A stretch of DNA of 64,000 bases from Agrobacterium vitis (GCF_013426735.1 NZ_AP023272.1:2648501-2712500); one strand, 5' to 3'; positions 8,125-17,921 are shown, numbered from the stretch's first letter. The notes: generated by a model from the letters alone, not told the origin. Translations and numbers: made by a program.

Positions 8125-9297
8125 ATGCGCGCTATCGCTCTCATCGTTGTCGCGTCCTGTTGTTTCATTGCCCTCGGGCCAGTCGGTCCGGCGCGGGCCG
8201 CCCCAAGCTGCGAGGCCATTCGGGCCGAGCTTGCCCAGACACCTGTGGTGATTGGCAATTCTCAGGGCATGCGTGCCTATTCGGGAGCTGTGACCCGGCA
8301 GGATTTCGAGATCCGTAAATTGCAACGCACCCTGCAACAGGCCGGATGCTCCTCCAGTATCGCCATTCTCAACGGACATGGACAGGATCTCTGCGCGCCA
8401 ATGCAGGAGAGCCTTGCCGTCATGCAGGAAAACAAGCGTCAACTTCTGATCGAACGCAACGCGGCGGGCATGAAGGGCGGCGTCAATCCCCGCCACGCGG
8501 AACTGACGGCTGCTTTGCAATCAAATGGCTGTGATCTCACCGAACCGGCCTCGGCACGCCAGGACACGGGTGACAGCGAGGAAACGGCCAGGCCCTTTGA
8601 GGCCCCGGTCTATCCGGATTATCCATTGCGCAACGAGGCGCCGATCTCGTCATCCAGTGACGGGCTTATGCTGCCGTCGGGACAGGGCGGATACAGAACG
8701 CTCTGCGTCCGAACCTGCGATGGCGGCTTTTTCCCGATCTCGCCCAGCACACCCGCCCGCGATTTTGGTCGCGATGCCGAAACATGCAACCGGCTTTGTC
8801 CAGGGACTGAAGCCGAACTCTATTATTCCCGCCTCACCGACGAGGCCAAGGATATGGTTTCAACCGTGACCGGCCAGCCTTATCGCGATATGCCCAATGC
8901 CTTCGCCTATCTCAGCCGGGTACCCGGGCAGCCGGGACAATGCAGTTGCAACAGGAGCAGCTCTGACGGCTTGCAGACCAATGCTCCAAAGCCTGGTTTA
9001 GGGACTGATTCTGGCGGGTCATCAGTCATTTCCATCACATCCAATGGATCCGCCGCCAGCACCAGACAGATGGATGCCCCGCCTGATGCGCAGGTCAAAA
9101 CGTCGACCGACGAAAAGACGACGACTGGCATGGAAGCCACGAATAAGCCAGCCCCTGAACCTGAGGCGGTGAGCCGGCCCTATGATCCCGGACGCCAATC
9201 GGTACGCCGCGTTGGCCCAACGTTCCTGCCGTCCAACACCAGCCAGATTGACCTCGTTCATCCAGCGCTTCCAGGCGCACAACCGGTTCAGGAATAG
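8125..9297 (+). CDS. Exported DUF2865 domain protein
   Basis: 390 residues with a clear signal peptide (hydrophobic RAIALIVVASCCFIALG, cleavage likely after ARA near residue 26). The middle holds the cysteine-rich DUF2865 core: RTLCVRTCDGGFFPIS, then CNRLCPGTEAELYY and a CSC pair near residue 275, suggesting disulfides in the periplasm. The last ~110 residues are low-complexity and Ser/Pro/Thr-rich. The family is common in Rhizobiales and its function is not known to me. No strong ribosome site precedes the chosen ATG; the leader has the tandem repeat noted separately. Confidence 0.85.
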   Translation: MRAIALIVVASCCFIALGPVGPARAAPSCEAIRAELAQTPVVIGNSQGMRAYSGAVTRQDFEIRKLQRTLQQAGCSSSIAILNGHGQDLCAPMQESLAVMQENKRQLLIERNAAGMKGGVNPRHAELTAALQSNGCDLTEPASARQDTGDSEETARPFEAPVYPDYPLRNEAPISSSSDGLMLPSGQGGYRTLCVRTCDGGFFPISPSTPARDFGRDAETCNRLCPGTEAELYYSRLTDEAKDMVSTVTGQPYRDMPNAFAYLSRVPGQPGQCSCNRSSSDGLQTNAPKPGLGTDSGGSSVISITSNGSAASTRQMDAPPDAQVKTSTDEKTTTGMEATNKPAPEPEAVSRPYDPGRQSVRRVGPTFLPSNTSQIDLVHPALPGAQPVQE

Positions 9298-9360
9298 GTT
9301 CTCCTTCAGCATCGTACCGATTCCGGTTTTTTACCCGATCTATGGAGCGGATAAAGCGGG

Positions 9361-12300
9361 CTATTGGAATTCGAAGATCTGGCGGAACATGCCGGGGGCG
9401 ATGATCGATAGCGGGTTCACCACCAGATGCGGGGCATCAACCGGGCCTTTCAGCTTGAAGGTAATGCCCAAAAGGCCACGGTCCCGACCATTGCCAAGGA
9501 TGGCACCGATAATCGGCACTTCCGCAAACAGCCGATTGAGACCGTAGGCGGGCATGAATGTCCCGGTCATTTCCATCTGGCCCCTGGTATCCTTGATGGT
9601 GCCCTGGAACGATGCGCCGACCTGTTCACCGCGGACGATGCCGTTATCGGTCCTGAGCACGCCGTCCTGATAGATCAGCCGGGCGAAGGCCCGTTGGAAT
9701 TTTTCCGAACTGACATCCAGGTCACGTTTGACTGCCGTATTCAGGCTACGGCCATCATCGGTTGCCGGGGTCGTGACGATTTTCTGTAACCGATCCTCAT
9801 TCTCGACCCGGAAATTGCGCAGATCAACATTGCCCATCCAGTTCTTGTTCAGATCGCCGCGGATTTTCACGTCCAGCATGCCACCGCGCATATGGCTATA
9901 GAGATCGACGAACCGCACCAAAGTACCTGCATCGCTGGAAATCAGCGATATCTCATTGCCATTTCCAGCCTTGGCTGACTGGACGACAACCGCCTGGCCG
10001 GTGTCGGTCACGGCACTCATTTTCAGCGCCGTTATGGCCCCGGATCGAGAACCATAGACCAGCCTGACGCCGGAAAGGGCTTCGTCATTGAAGCCAATCA
10101 GCTTATCGACATCGACATTTATATCGACATCGGTCGAACTGCTGGATGACCGGCCTTCGCCAGTCGCCCCATTAGGGTTGGACGAGCTACCGGATTTCAG
10201 CTTCTTCAGCAAAACACGGCCGTCAACGCTGCTACCACTGACCTTTGCGTTGATGACACCCTTGTTGACCTGAACCGAAAGGCCGAAATCATCGGCGGAG
10301 GCCAGTTTGACATGGTCGAGATCCGCCCCAACCAGCCCATTGGTTTTGGATACCACAAGCTTGCCCGTCGCCCCGAACCCGTCACCATCGAGATTGAACT
10401 TGTCAAGCATCAGCAGGCCGGACTTGTCCTGCAGTTCCATCGACACCTTGGCGGGAATACCGGAGCCCTTGGTCCAGCCGATAACCGGGATGTTCAAAGT
10501 CGCGCGCGACAGGTCGCTTTTCACCAGTTGGCGATTGTCATCAAGGCGCGACACTTCCAAATCAATGGTGCCACCAACAATGTCGCCAAGGCCCGGCACG
10601 AGCTTGGCGCGCTGGCTGTCGTTCAGCTGTCCTTTCACCGTCCAGCTAGGCGCTCTATTGGAACCGCGGTCGACCGGCTGAGAGAAGTCGATCTCCACCG
10701 GCACGCCATCGATCTGGGCGTCCCCTTGCAAGACGGCATTTTGCGGATCGACCACCAGCGTACCATCGAAGCCGGTGATCTTCTTGTCCATATAGGGCCG
10801 CTTGAGATCGACCCCCTTCATATCCAGCGAGGCCTTCCACACTTCCGGTGGAGGTTTCTGATCGGCGATGATGCCGCCATAGAGCTGAACATCGGCCTTA
10901 ATCTCGCCTGCAAAATCCTCCGGCACGAATTCCGTGCGTTGCAAGGCTTGCATGGGCTTGAATGTCGCAAGTTCCGCCATGGCATCAGCCGGGCCGCTAA
11001 CGGAAACGGCGATATTGGCCATCAACGGCTTCTTGTAGGTATTGGCGATTGCAAATGTGCCTTTATCCAACTTGACCTTGCGTCCCGAGGGGAAATAGGA
11101 CGTGCCGCCATCGATACGCACTTCCAGATCCGGCCCTGTCAGGTCGAAATGCCCGGCAAGATCACGAATCGGTGGCAGGTCGCCTGTCACGTTCATTCGC
11201 GCACCGCTGATATCGAAAGCGATTTTCAGCTCGTCAGGCCCCAGATCCAGAGGTTGGGGTATAGGTTTCATCCGCCCGGCAGGAATGAGCACATCAATCG
11301 AGGCTTTGCTGATCGTGCCGCCGAAAAGATTGGCCTGTACCCAGGCGCGTGGCTTCATGGCCATCCAATAGGGCCAGAGCTGCTTGACCATGGCGGTGCG
11401 CATCTCGAACAGTTTGCCGTTGAAACGGATTTCCGGCGAGGCGTTGCCAAACTGAACATTGAGCGTGGCTTGCATGCTGCCATGCGGCGTCGATACCGCC
11501 AACTCGCTGAATGTCAAATGACGCTGGCTGGGAATGAACTGTCCAAAGGCCTTGAGAGAAAACGGAAACGGCTGCTCTCCCGACGATTCCACCGAGGCCG
11601 TGCCCTGATCAACCAATAGGTCGATGCCGATGCCCCGGGCATCGCCCGGCACTGACTGCAACCGGTCAAGATCGATGAACCCGCCGGAGAACGGCACATG
11701 GGTTGGGCCGAAATCCACCTCAGAGGGCCGGATTTCCGCCGTCAGCTTGTCAAAATCATAGGCGAGATTGATGTCAGCCCGCGTCAGGTCCTGCTTGTCG
11801 CCATCGACGTAGAGTATGCCGTTTTCCGTCCGCAATCGCGCCGAGAGAGCCGGTCTCTGGCTTTGTGACTGCCGCAAGGCGTAAAAATCGATATTGATGC
11901 TGGTATCGGCGCCGTCCCGCCAGACACCGGTGGGCGTGCGCTTGATCAGGAAGGGCGTGGCGATCAGATCCGTCACCGTTGCTGTCAACGACGTGGTGCG
12001 GGCTCCGTCAGTCATCGCCTCGGCGGAGATCATGCTGACCTTGCCGTTGATAGACGTCTCACCCTCGATGGCAAGCGAATCGTCCTTCCTGCGTGTCAAT
12101 GTCAGATCGTTGACCTGCACATCAACCGGCTGACCAATTCCATTTTTGGCAGGCAAGGTAATGCCACCCAGGCGCAGCCGATCCAGACCTCCCCGGACAA
12201 TGAAGCCATGTACATCGTCGAGATTGCCGAACATCGTCTCCATGAACGCCGGAAACTTGTCGATCCGCAGCGTAGCAAGATCCAGATCGCCGCCCTGCAA

Positions 12301-12885
12301 CAGGCGTGAACTGTCGAAATCGATGCCGGTCACGTCGATTTCGGTCACGGAAACCCGCCCCATCAGCAGCGAGATCGGATCGATGACCAGTTTGACGTCG
12401 CCGGCTTTGGAGACCACCTGCTGGGTCTTCGGATCCGTCAGTGTGACATTCTGCGCGGCGACCGCCAGATGCAAATTCTTGGAAAGACGGATGGAGGTCT
12501 GGTCGATATCGGCTTTCAGGTCGTCGCCAATCGCGGATTGAAAAGCGGCGCGCGCACCGGTCGATAGGGCCTGGTCCAGCGTACCGGTTTCAATCGCAAT
12601 GGCCGCCGCCCCCAGCATGGCCATAAGCGACAGGACGACATAGGCGCCAAACCGCATTAATCTGGTCAGAGGGCCACGTCGGCGCGGGCAATGCACAATC
12701 AAGGGATCATCGACCTGCGAGGACGGCAAGGTCTCGAGGGCAACAATGTCGCCTTTGCGAAAACGGATTTTCTCGCCCCGGATTTCTCCCATGCCTTGGC
12801 CTGTATCTCCGATATTTCCTGAAGTTCGACGGGCTGTTAGCGCACCGGCAACCTTATGATTCCAATGAATGACCGAATTCGACAT
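9361..12885 (-). CDS. Large AsmA-like / DUF3971 envelope protein
   Basis: 1174 residues from the ATG at 12885, which has AAGG four bases upstream; an ATG at 12900 is also possible. About 78 cytoplasmic residues come first, then one membrane helix (GAYVVLSLMAMLGAAAIAI, about residues 79-99), then a very long beta-rich periplasmic part ending in an AsmA-like C-terminal region (residues ~1000-1174, with GTFMPAYGLNRLFAEVPIIG). AsmA-like proteins such as YhdP and TamB form lipid-conducting bridges between the membranes; that role here is inferred. It is convergent with the DUF2865 gene, 63 bases between stops. Confidence 0.83.
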   Translation of the reverse strand: MSNSVIHWNHKVAGALTARRTSGNIGDTGQGMGEIRGEKIRFRKGDIVALETLPSSQVDDPLIVHCPRRRGPLTRLMRFGAYVVLSLMAMLGAAAIAIETGTLDQALSTGARAAFQSAIGDDLKADIDQTSIRLSKNLHLAVAAQNVTLTDPKTQQVVSKAGDVKLVIDPISLLMGRVSVTEIDVTGIDFDSSRLLQGGDLDLATLRIDKFPAFMETMFGNLDDVHGFIVRGGLDRLRLGGITLPAKNGIGQPVDVQVNDLTLTRRKDDSLAIEGETSINGKVSMISAEAMTDGARTTSLTATVTDLIATPFLIKRTPTGVWRDGADTSINIDFYALRQSQSQRPALSARLRTENGILYVDGDKQDLTRADINLAYDFDKLTAEIRPSEVDFGPTHVPFSGGFIDLDRLQSVPGDARGIGIDLLVDQGTASVESSGEQPFPFSLKAFGQFIPSQRHLTFSELAVSTPHGSMQATLNVQFGNASPEIRFNGKLFEMRTAMVKQLWPYWMAMKPRAWVQANLFGGTISKASIDVLIPAGRMKPIPQPLDLGPDELKIAFDISGARMNVTGDLPPIRDLAGHFDLTGPDLEVRIDGGTSYFPSGRKVKLDKGTFAIANTYKKPLMANIAVSVSGPADAMAELATFKPMQALQRTEFVPEDFAGEIKADVQLYGGIIADQKPPPEVWKASLDMKGVDLKRPYMDKKITGFDGTLVVDPQNAVLQGDAQIDGVPVEIDFSQPVDRGSNRAPSWTVKGQLNDSQRAKLVPGLGDIVGGTIDLEVSRLDDNRQLVKSDLSRATLNIPVIGWTKGSGIPAKVSMELQDKSGLLMLDKFNLDGDGFGATGKLVVSKTNGLVGADLDHVKLASADDFGLSVQVNKGVINAKVSGSSVDGRVLLKKLKSGSSSNPNGATGEGRSSSSSTDVDINVDVDKLIGFNDEALSGVRLVYGSRSGAITALKMSAVTDTGQAVVVQSAKAGNGNEISLISSDAGTLVRFVDLYSHMRGGMLDVKIRGDLNKNWMGNVDLRNFRVENEDRLQKIVTTPATDDGRSLNTAVKRDLDVSSEKFQRAFARLIYQDGVLRTDNGIVRGEQVGASFQGTIKDTRGQMEMTGTFMPAYGLNRLFAEVPIIGAILGNGRDRGLLGITFKLKGPVDAPHLVVNPLSIIAPGMFRQIFEFQ

Positions 12886-13012
12886 CGGCCTTGACTGCAC
12901 GCAGCAAACAGAATTCTGATGGCAAATTCATTACACTGGACGCGCGTCATCTGCGCTATATATCCGTCCCGGCCTTATATTTCCACAAACCGGGCAAAAG
13001 AAAGGTATCAGC

Positions 13013-13486
13013 ATGGCGGAATTGTCGATTGGGGACATGGCTCCGGATTTCACGCTACCGCGCGATGGCGGCGGCACGGTGCGCCTCTCTTCCTTCAAGG
13101 GCAAGCAGGTGGTTGTCTATTTTTATCCCAAGGACGATACCAGCGGCTGCACCGTAGAAGCCACGTCCTTCACATCCCTGACACCGGAATTCGAGAGTTC
13201 CGGTGCTGTCATCATCGGTATTTCCCCCGACTCTGTGAAAAGCCACGATAAATTCGTCGCCAAACACGACCTCGCCGTCATGCTCGGCTCGGACGAGGAG
13301 AAGACCACGCTGGAAGCCTACGGCGTGTGGAAGGAAAAAAGCATGTATGGCAAGACCTATATGGGGGTCGAGCGCAGCACTTTCCTGATCGATGCCGATG
13401 GCCGGATCGCAGGCGTCTGGCGCAAGGTGAAAGTCCCCGGTCATGCTGAGGCGGTGCTGCAAGCCGTAAAAGACAAAGCAGCGTAG
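13013..13486 (+). CDS. bcp: Bcp-type peroxiredoxin, one-cysteine form
   Basis: 157 residues, a thiol peroxidase reducing hydrogen and organic peroxides. The peroxidatic site is YPKDDTSGCTVEA with Cys46. Enterobacterial Bcp has a resolving Cys five residues later; here that position is not Cys and there is no second cysteine in the whole protein, so the enzyme must use an external thiol. AAAGG ten bases before the ATG is the ribosome site. It is divergent from the AsmA-like gene with 127 bases between starts. Confidence 0.92.
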   Translation: MAELSIGDMAPDFTLPRDGGGTVRLSSFKGKQVVVYFYPKDDTSGCTVEATSFTSLTPEFESSGAVIIGISPDSVKSHDKFVAKHDLAVMLGSDEEKTTLEAYGVWKEKSMYGKTYMGVERSTFLIDADGRIAGVWRKVKVPGHAEAVLQAVKDKAA

Positions 13487-13536
13487 CTGGAATATTTCGC
13501 CCGAAATCGATAGAGATTTCAGAAATTATGCAATAA

Positions 13537-14370
13537 ATGCCAAGCATGTCTCATAGCATGATAAAATCCCTGAGAGCGGGTGCGACGATGGCAATCGCCG
13601 CAACCGACCTTGATGAAAAAACTGGTCTTGCGCAGGAAACCGCCCGCCGCTGGCATGGCCGGACTCTATCGCTGCGCTCGCCGCTCGATCCGCCGCTGCC
13701 GGATCGTCCAGGGCGTCCCGCCAATCCAGTTCTGGTGCCACCGAAAGCCACGGAAAAACGGTCGCTGCACACGCTGAAGGGCCGGATCGCCATGCTGCAT
13801 TCGCTCGCCCATATCGAGTTGAATGCCGTGGATCTGGCGCTGGATATTGTTGCCCGCTTTGCCAGCGAACCAGTGCCACATTCGTTTTTCGACGGCTGGA
13901 TGCAGGTGGCCTTTGAGGAAGCCAAGCATTTCGGTCTGGTGCGCGACCGGCTTCGGGCGCTCGGGGCCGATTATGGCGATATGCCAGCCCATGACGGCCT
14001 TTGGCAGGCAGCCCATAGCACCCGCACCGATCTGACAGCCCGGCTAGCCGTGGTGCCGCTGATTCTTGAGGCGCGCGGACTGGATGTGACCCCTTCCCTT
14101 CAGGAAAAAATGCGCGAGACCGGCGATATCGAGAGCGCGGACGTCTTGAAGGTGATTTATGACGATGAGAAAGGCCATGTCGCCGTCGGCGCCAAATGGT
14201 TTCGCTTTCTCTGCGCCCGCGAAAAACGCGATCCTGCCAAAACCTTCCAGCAATTGGTGCGCGCCAATTTCCGGGGGGCGCTGAAAGCACCCTTCAACGA
14301 CATTGCCCGGGCTGAAGCCGGGCTGACACCTTCCTTTTATCGGGTGCTTTCCTCCATCAGCCACGCTTGA
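13537..14370 (+). CDS. DUF455 family ferritin-like protein
   Basis: 277 residues with an all-helical ferritin-like fold. Candidate di-metal ligands are HIELNA (about residue 92), EEAKHF (about 128) and DDEKGHVA (about 210), spaced as in ferritin-like diiron proteins. Biochemical role unknown; the family is often annotated only as DUF455. Starts at 13546, 13558 and 13588 are also in frame, and none has a convincing ribosome site, so the N-terminus is uncertain by up to 17 residues. It follows bcp after 50 bases in the same direction. Confidence 0.8.
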   Translation: MPSMSHSMIKSLRAGATMAIAATDLDEKTGLAQETARRWHGRTLSLRSPLDPPLPDRPGRPANPVLVPPKATEKRSLHTLKGRIAMLHSLAHIELNAVDLALDIVARFASEPVPHSFFDGWMQVAFEEAKHFGLVRDRLRALGADYGDMPAHDGLWQAAHSTRTDLTARLAVVPLILEARGLDVTPSLQEKMRETGDIESADVLKVIYDDEKGHVAVGAKWFRFLCAREKRDPAKTFQQLVRANFRGALKAPFNDIARAEAGLTPSFYRVLSSISHA

Positions 14371-14510
14371 AACATCTCGGCCATAAGCAACATTTTGTTA
14401 ACCTTAACAGGATGTAATCACCTCGACAGAATCGGGTCTGCAATCTGGATCAGAAGTTACAGTCTGGCCATGCGCCACACGCAGCGACTGTAACGATGCA
14501 CGAGGTCGGC

Positions 14511-15815
14511 ATGATGAAGACACGCAGCCGCAAGGGCTTCAGCAAGCGTCAGCGCCAACAGCATGTCCTTATCCTCGCGTCTGGGGAAACCATTCGCCAT
14601 ATGACCCTGCGTCCGTGGATGGCAGGTGCAGGTCTTTGCCTGGTGGTGGCCGGTATAGTCGGCTACCTCGGCGCGACCTCTTATCTCATCATGCGCGATA
14701 ATCTGATCGGCGCGTCCATGGCACGCCAGGCGCATTTGCAGCACGATTACGAAGACCGGATCTCCGCCTTGCGCGCGCAGGTCGACCGGGTCACGTCCCG
14801 GCAATTGCTGGACCAGCAGGTGGTGGAGGAAAAGCTTCAAACCCTGCTCGAAAAGCAGATGGCGCTTTCTGCCCGTTCCGGCAAGCTTGGATCACTTCTG
14901 GACCGTGCAGAGGAATCCGGCCTGACGCCGAATGAGCCTTTAGCGCCTGTGGCACCAGATAAATCCGCGTCTGTGGCCCCTGCGGCAGCCCCTGTGGGCA
15001 AGGGTAATGCACTGGCCGCCCTGAATCGGATGCTCCATACCGGACCCGCAGACACACAGGAAAGCGATGGCCCGGCATTGGGCTTTATGCCTGCCCATGA
15101 AAGCGGCGCCGACCGGGCGGACCGGGTTTTCCGTAACGTGACGCTGTCGCTGAAATCCATCGAACAACAACAGAAATCAAGCATCCATGCACTGACCGCC
15201 GAGGCGCGCGACAAGGCCAACACCATCGAGCAGGTCTTGACCGACAATGGCATCCGGATCGACACGCCTGATGCTGGCAAGGACGGAATGGGTGGCCCTC
15301 TGGTCGATGCCGACCCGAAACTCGGAATCGATACCAGTCTCGACGGATTGGATAGCGCCCTCAATCGCCTGGATGCCGCCCGCGAAACGGCGAAAGACAT
15401 GCCTTTTTCAAACCCTGCCGCCACCCGTGAAATCACCAGCCCGTTCGGCAACCGCCCTGACCCGCTGCTTGGACGGCTGGCCATGCATACCGGCATAGAT
15501 TTCCGCGCAACAAATGGTTCTCCTGTCAAAAGTGCCGGTGCTGGAACCGTCATTACCGCCGGACCGACGGGCGGCTATGGAAATATGGTGGAAATCGACC
15601 ATGGCCAGGGACTGTCCACCCGTTACGGCCATATGTCGAAAATCCTCGTTCGTCCGGGCGAAAAGATCGAGGTTGGCCAGGTAATCGGCCTGTCCGGATC
15701 GACCGGACGCTCCACCGGGCCACACCTGCATTACGAAATTCGCAAGAACGGCAACCCTATCAATCCGATGAGCTTTCTGGCTTCCGGAATGACACTGAAG
15801 CCATTTATTCAGTAG
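14511..15815 (+). CDS. M23 (LytM) family metallopeptidase with membrane anchor and coiled coil
   Basis: 434 residues. Basic N-terminus, one membrane helix (about residues 32-52), a Gln/Glu-rich coiled coil to about residue 130, a variable linker, then the peptidase domain over the last ~130 residues. The zinc site is intact: HTGID and HLHYEI, with the core GYGNMVEIDHGQGLSTRYGH. Such proteins cut peptidoglycan cross-links or activate amidases in cell separation. ATGs at 14511 and 14514 are preceded by GAGG at 14502; an ATG at 14496 is in frame but has no ribosome site. Confidence 0.88.
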   Translation: MMKTRSRKGFSKRQRQQHVLILASGETIRHMTLRPWMAGAGLCLVVAGIVGYLGATSYLIMRDNLIGASMARQAHLQHDYEDRISALRAQVDRVTSRQLLDQQVVEEKLQTLLEKQMALSARSGKLGSLLDRAEESGLTPNEPLAPVAPDKSASVAPAAAPVGKGNALAALNRMLHTGPADTQESDGPALGFMPAHESGADRADRVFRNVTLSLKSIEQQQKSSIHALTAEARDKANTIEQVLTDNGIRIDTPDAGKDGMGGPLVDADPKLGIDTSLDGLDSALNRLDAARETAKDMPFSNPAATREITSPFGNRPDPLLGRLAMHTGIDFRATNGSPVKSAGAGTVITAGPTGGYGNMVEIDHGQGLSTRYGHMSKILVRPGEKIEVGQVIGLSGSTGRSTGPHLHYEIRKNGNPINPMSFLASGMTLKPFIQ

Positions 15816-15982
15816 GTACCTCACATCAGGAGGACTCTCGTAACGGGCTATGAGATTGGCAGGACTTACCAAGGCAACCCGTTATTCATAAATGTCTGTT
15901 ACTGCATATCTGCAGATACAAGAATCAGTCAGGGGACCGAGTTGCAAACAAAGCAGCTCAACAGACAAAGCGGAACGGTACT

Positions 15983-16207
15983 ATGTGGCTTGAACTGCAT
16001 GACGGCGACGGGTTTCCGTTCTTCGTCAATATGGACAATGTCGTTGATTTTCGCTGGTATGAACGAGAAAAATATACCAGCTTGCTGACCACGGCGCCTG
16101 TGGCGGAAAAACTCCATATGCTTTACGTGCGCGAAAGCGCGACCCAGATCATGCAGATGATCCGCCAGGAGCAAAACCGGCAGGCCGGCAAAGCGGGTGG
16201 CGCCTAA
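15983..16207 (+). CDS. Small conserved-looking hypothetical protein, 74 residues
   Basis: Not recognised. The protein is soluble and acidic at first (MWLELHDGDGFPFFVNMDNV) and amphipathic later, without signal peptide or membrane helix. The start has GGAACGG upstream. The pattern of valine, aspartate and aromatic residues looks like a folded domain, so I consider it real. A palindromic repeat follows the stop immediately. Confidence 0.6.
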   Translation: MWLELHDGDGFPFFVNMDNVVDFRWYEREKYTSLLTTAPVAEKLHMLYVRESATQIMQMIRQEQNRQAGKAGGA

Positions 16208-16252
16208 AGCATCGGCGGCGAAAGGCGAACCGGTTTTCTGAACGATGCTCTA
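16206..16252. repeat. Rhizobial-type intergenic palindromic element
   Basis: AGCATCG (16208-16214) is complemented by CGATGCT (16243-16249), and the arms extend to about 10 bp with one mismatch. The interior AACCGGTTTTCTGAA resembles the dispersed intergenic palindromes I know from Rhizobium and Agrobacterium genomes. It starts directly at the end of the small hypothetical gene and may also act as a terminator. Confidence 0.6.
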
Positions 16253-16326
16253 AACATAGCAAAGATTGATCCAACACCTTTCGCCCAGCGTAATGGTATA
16301 GGTTACTCCTGCCTTAGCGAGCTGCC

Positions 16327-17778
16327 ATGCCAAATGCACACCCTAGTCCAACCATCCTGTGGTTCCGCAAGGATCTGCGTCTCGATGACAACAGGGCGCT
16401 TCTGGCGGCATTGCAGACCTCTGGACCGGTCATCCCTCTCTACATTCGCGAGCCTGAGGAAATGGGTACCGGCCCGCTCGGTCCGGCACAGGCATGGTGG
16501 CTGCATCACTCCCTCGTCAGCCTCGACCGGTCGCTTCAATCCTACGGCAGCCGATTGGTTCTTCGCCACGGCCCACCGGGCCAGGTCCTGCGCCATCTGA
16601 TCGAGGAGACCGGCGCCAAAGCCGTCCACTGGAATCGCCGTTACGATCCGTCCGGCATGGCCATCGATGCGGAGCTGAAAGCCGTTCTGCGCAGCGACGG
16701 GCTTGAAGCCACCAGCCATGCCGGCTTCCTGCTGCATGAACCATCGAAGGTGAAAACCGGGAGCGGCGGGCCTTTCCGTGTCTACACACCCTTCTGGCGA
16801 GCTCTTGAAAAGCAAGGCGATCCACCGCCGCCCGTCGAGAGACCCAAGACCTTGCACAACCCTGCCCATTGGCCGGATAGCGACCGGTTGGAAGACTGGC
16901 AACTGCTGCCGACCAAGCCGGATTGGGCAAAGGAGTTTTCCGAAATCTGGACTCCGGGAGAGCCCGGCGCTCAGGACAAACTGAGCCAGTTTATCGATCA
17001 TGGCCTCAAGGGTTACCGCACGCAGCGGGATTTCCCAGCCCTGCCCCATACATCCGGCCTGTCGCCGCATCTGGCGCTCGGGGAGATTTCTCCGGCGCGT
17101 ATCTGGCACGCAACCATCGGCCTTGGCGATGATGTGTCCACCGACGACTATGTGCATTTTCGAAAAGAGCTGGTCTGGCGGGAATTTTCCTACCATCTGC
17201 TGTTTCACTTTGCCGAGCTTGCCAGCCAGAACTGGAACGACCGCTTCAATGAGTTCCCCTGGCAAAAGAACGCGGCATTTCTATCCGCCTGGCAGCGGGG
17301 CCAGACTGGCTATCCGATTGTCGATGCCGGGATGCGCCAGCTTTGGCGGCACGGTATCATGCACAATCGTGTGCGGATGATCGTCGCCTCCTTTCTGATC
17401 AAAGATCTGATGATCGACTGGCGGGAGGGAGAAGCCTGGTTTCGCCACACATTGGTCGATGCCGATCCAGCTTCCAACGCCGCCAGCTGGCAATGGGTGG
17501 CTGGCTCCGGCGCCGACGCCTCGCCGTTTTTCCGGATTTTCAACCCGGTCACCCAGAGTGAGAAATTCGATCCGGACGGCGACTATATCCGCCAATTCGT
17601 GCCGGAGCTGGCAAAACTGCCAAACAACCTGATCCATCGCCCCTTCGAAGCCCCCGCACCCCTGCTGGAAAAGGCGGGGATTACGCTTGGCAAAACCTAT
17701 CCGGTGCCACTGGTGGATCACAAACAAGCCAGGGCCGTGGCGCTTGAGGCTTATAAATCAACCGGCTCGCCGGACTGA
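16327..17778 (+). CDS. phrB: Deoxyribodipyrimidine photolyase
   Basis: 483 residues, the usual size for a class I photolyase, which repairs cyclobutane pyrimidine dimers with light. Residues 10-135 are the antenna-cofactor domain (ILWFRKDLRLDDNRALL), and the C-terminal half is the FAD-binding domain, with FRKELVWREFSYHLLFHF, DAGMRQLWRHGIMHNRVRM and NAASWQWVAGSGADASPFFRIF. All catalytic-domain blocks are intact. Weak ribosome site. It stands alone between the palindromic element and cysK. Confidence 0.95.
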   Translation: MPNAHPSPTILWFRKDLRLDDNRALLAALQTSGPVIPLYIREPEEMGTGPLGPAQAWWLHHSLVSLDRSLQSYGSRLVLRHGPPGQVLRHLIEETGAKAVHWNRRYDPSGMAIDAELKAVLRSDGLEATSHAGFLLHEPSKVKTGSGGPFRVYTPFWRALEKQGDPPPPVERPKTLHNPAHWPDSDRLEDWQLLPTKPDWAKEFSEIWTPGEPGAQDKLSQFIDHGLKGYRTQRDFPALPHTSGLSPHLALGEISPARIWHATIGLGDDVSTDDYVHFRKELVWREFSYHLLFHFAELASQNWNDRFNEFPWQKNAAFLSAWQRGQTGYPIVDAGMRQLWRHGIMHNRVRMIVASFLIKDLMIDWREGEAWFRHTLVDADPASNAASWQWVAGSGADASPFFRIFNPVTQSEKFDPDGDYIRQFVPELAKLPNNLIHRPFEAPAPLLEKAGITLGKTYPVPLVDHKQARAVALEAYKSTGSPD

Positions 17779-17840
17779 ATAACAGGTGCATGGACGCTTC
17801 CCCACATACTGAGGCAAGGTTTTCCGGGTTGATGCCACAG

Positions 17841-17859
17841 CAAGAAATTGCATTTCTTG
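17841..17859. promoter_or_regulatory. 19-bp palindrome upstream of cysK
   Basis: CAAGAAAT-TGC-ATTTCTTG is a perfect 8-bp dyad about 62 bases ahead of the cysK start, a typical size and place for an operator. The protein that would bind is not known. Confidence 0.45.
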
Positions 17860-17886
17860 TCATACAGGGCTTGTAGACCGAAAACA

Positions 17887-17916
17887 CACTTTCTATTGTT
17901 CGGGAAACAGAAAGTG
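17887..17916 (+). promoter_or_regulatory. Leader hairpin just before cysK
   Basis: CACTTTCT (17887-17894) pairs with AGAAAGTG (17909-17916) across a 14-base loop. The right arm contains the only purine-rich stretch that could serve as ribosome site, so folding could mask translation start. Confidence 0.35.
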
Positions 17917-17921
17917 CGCTC

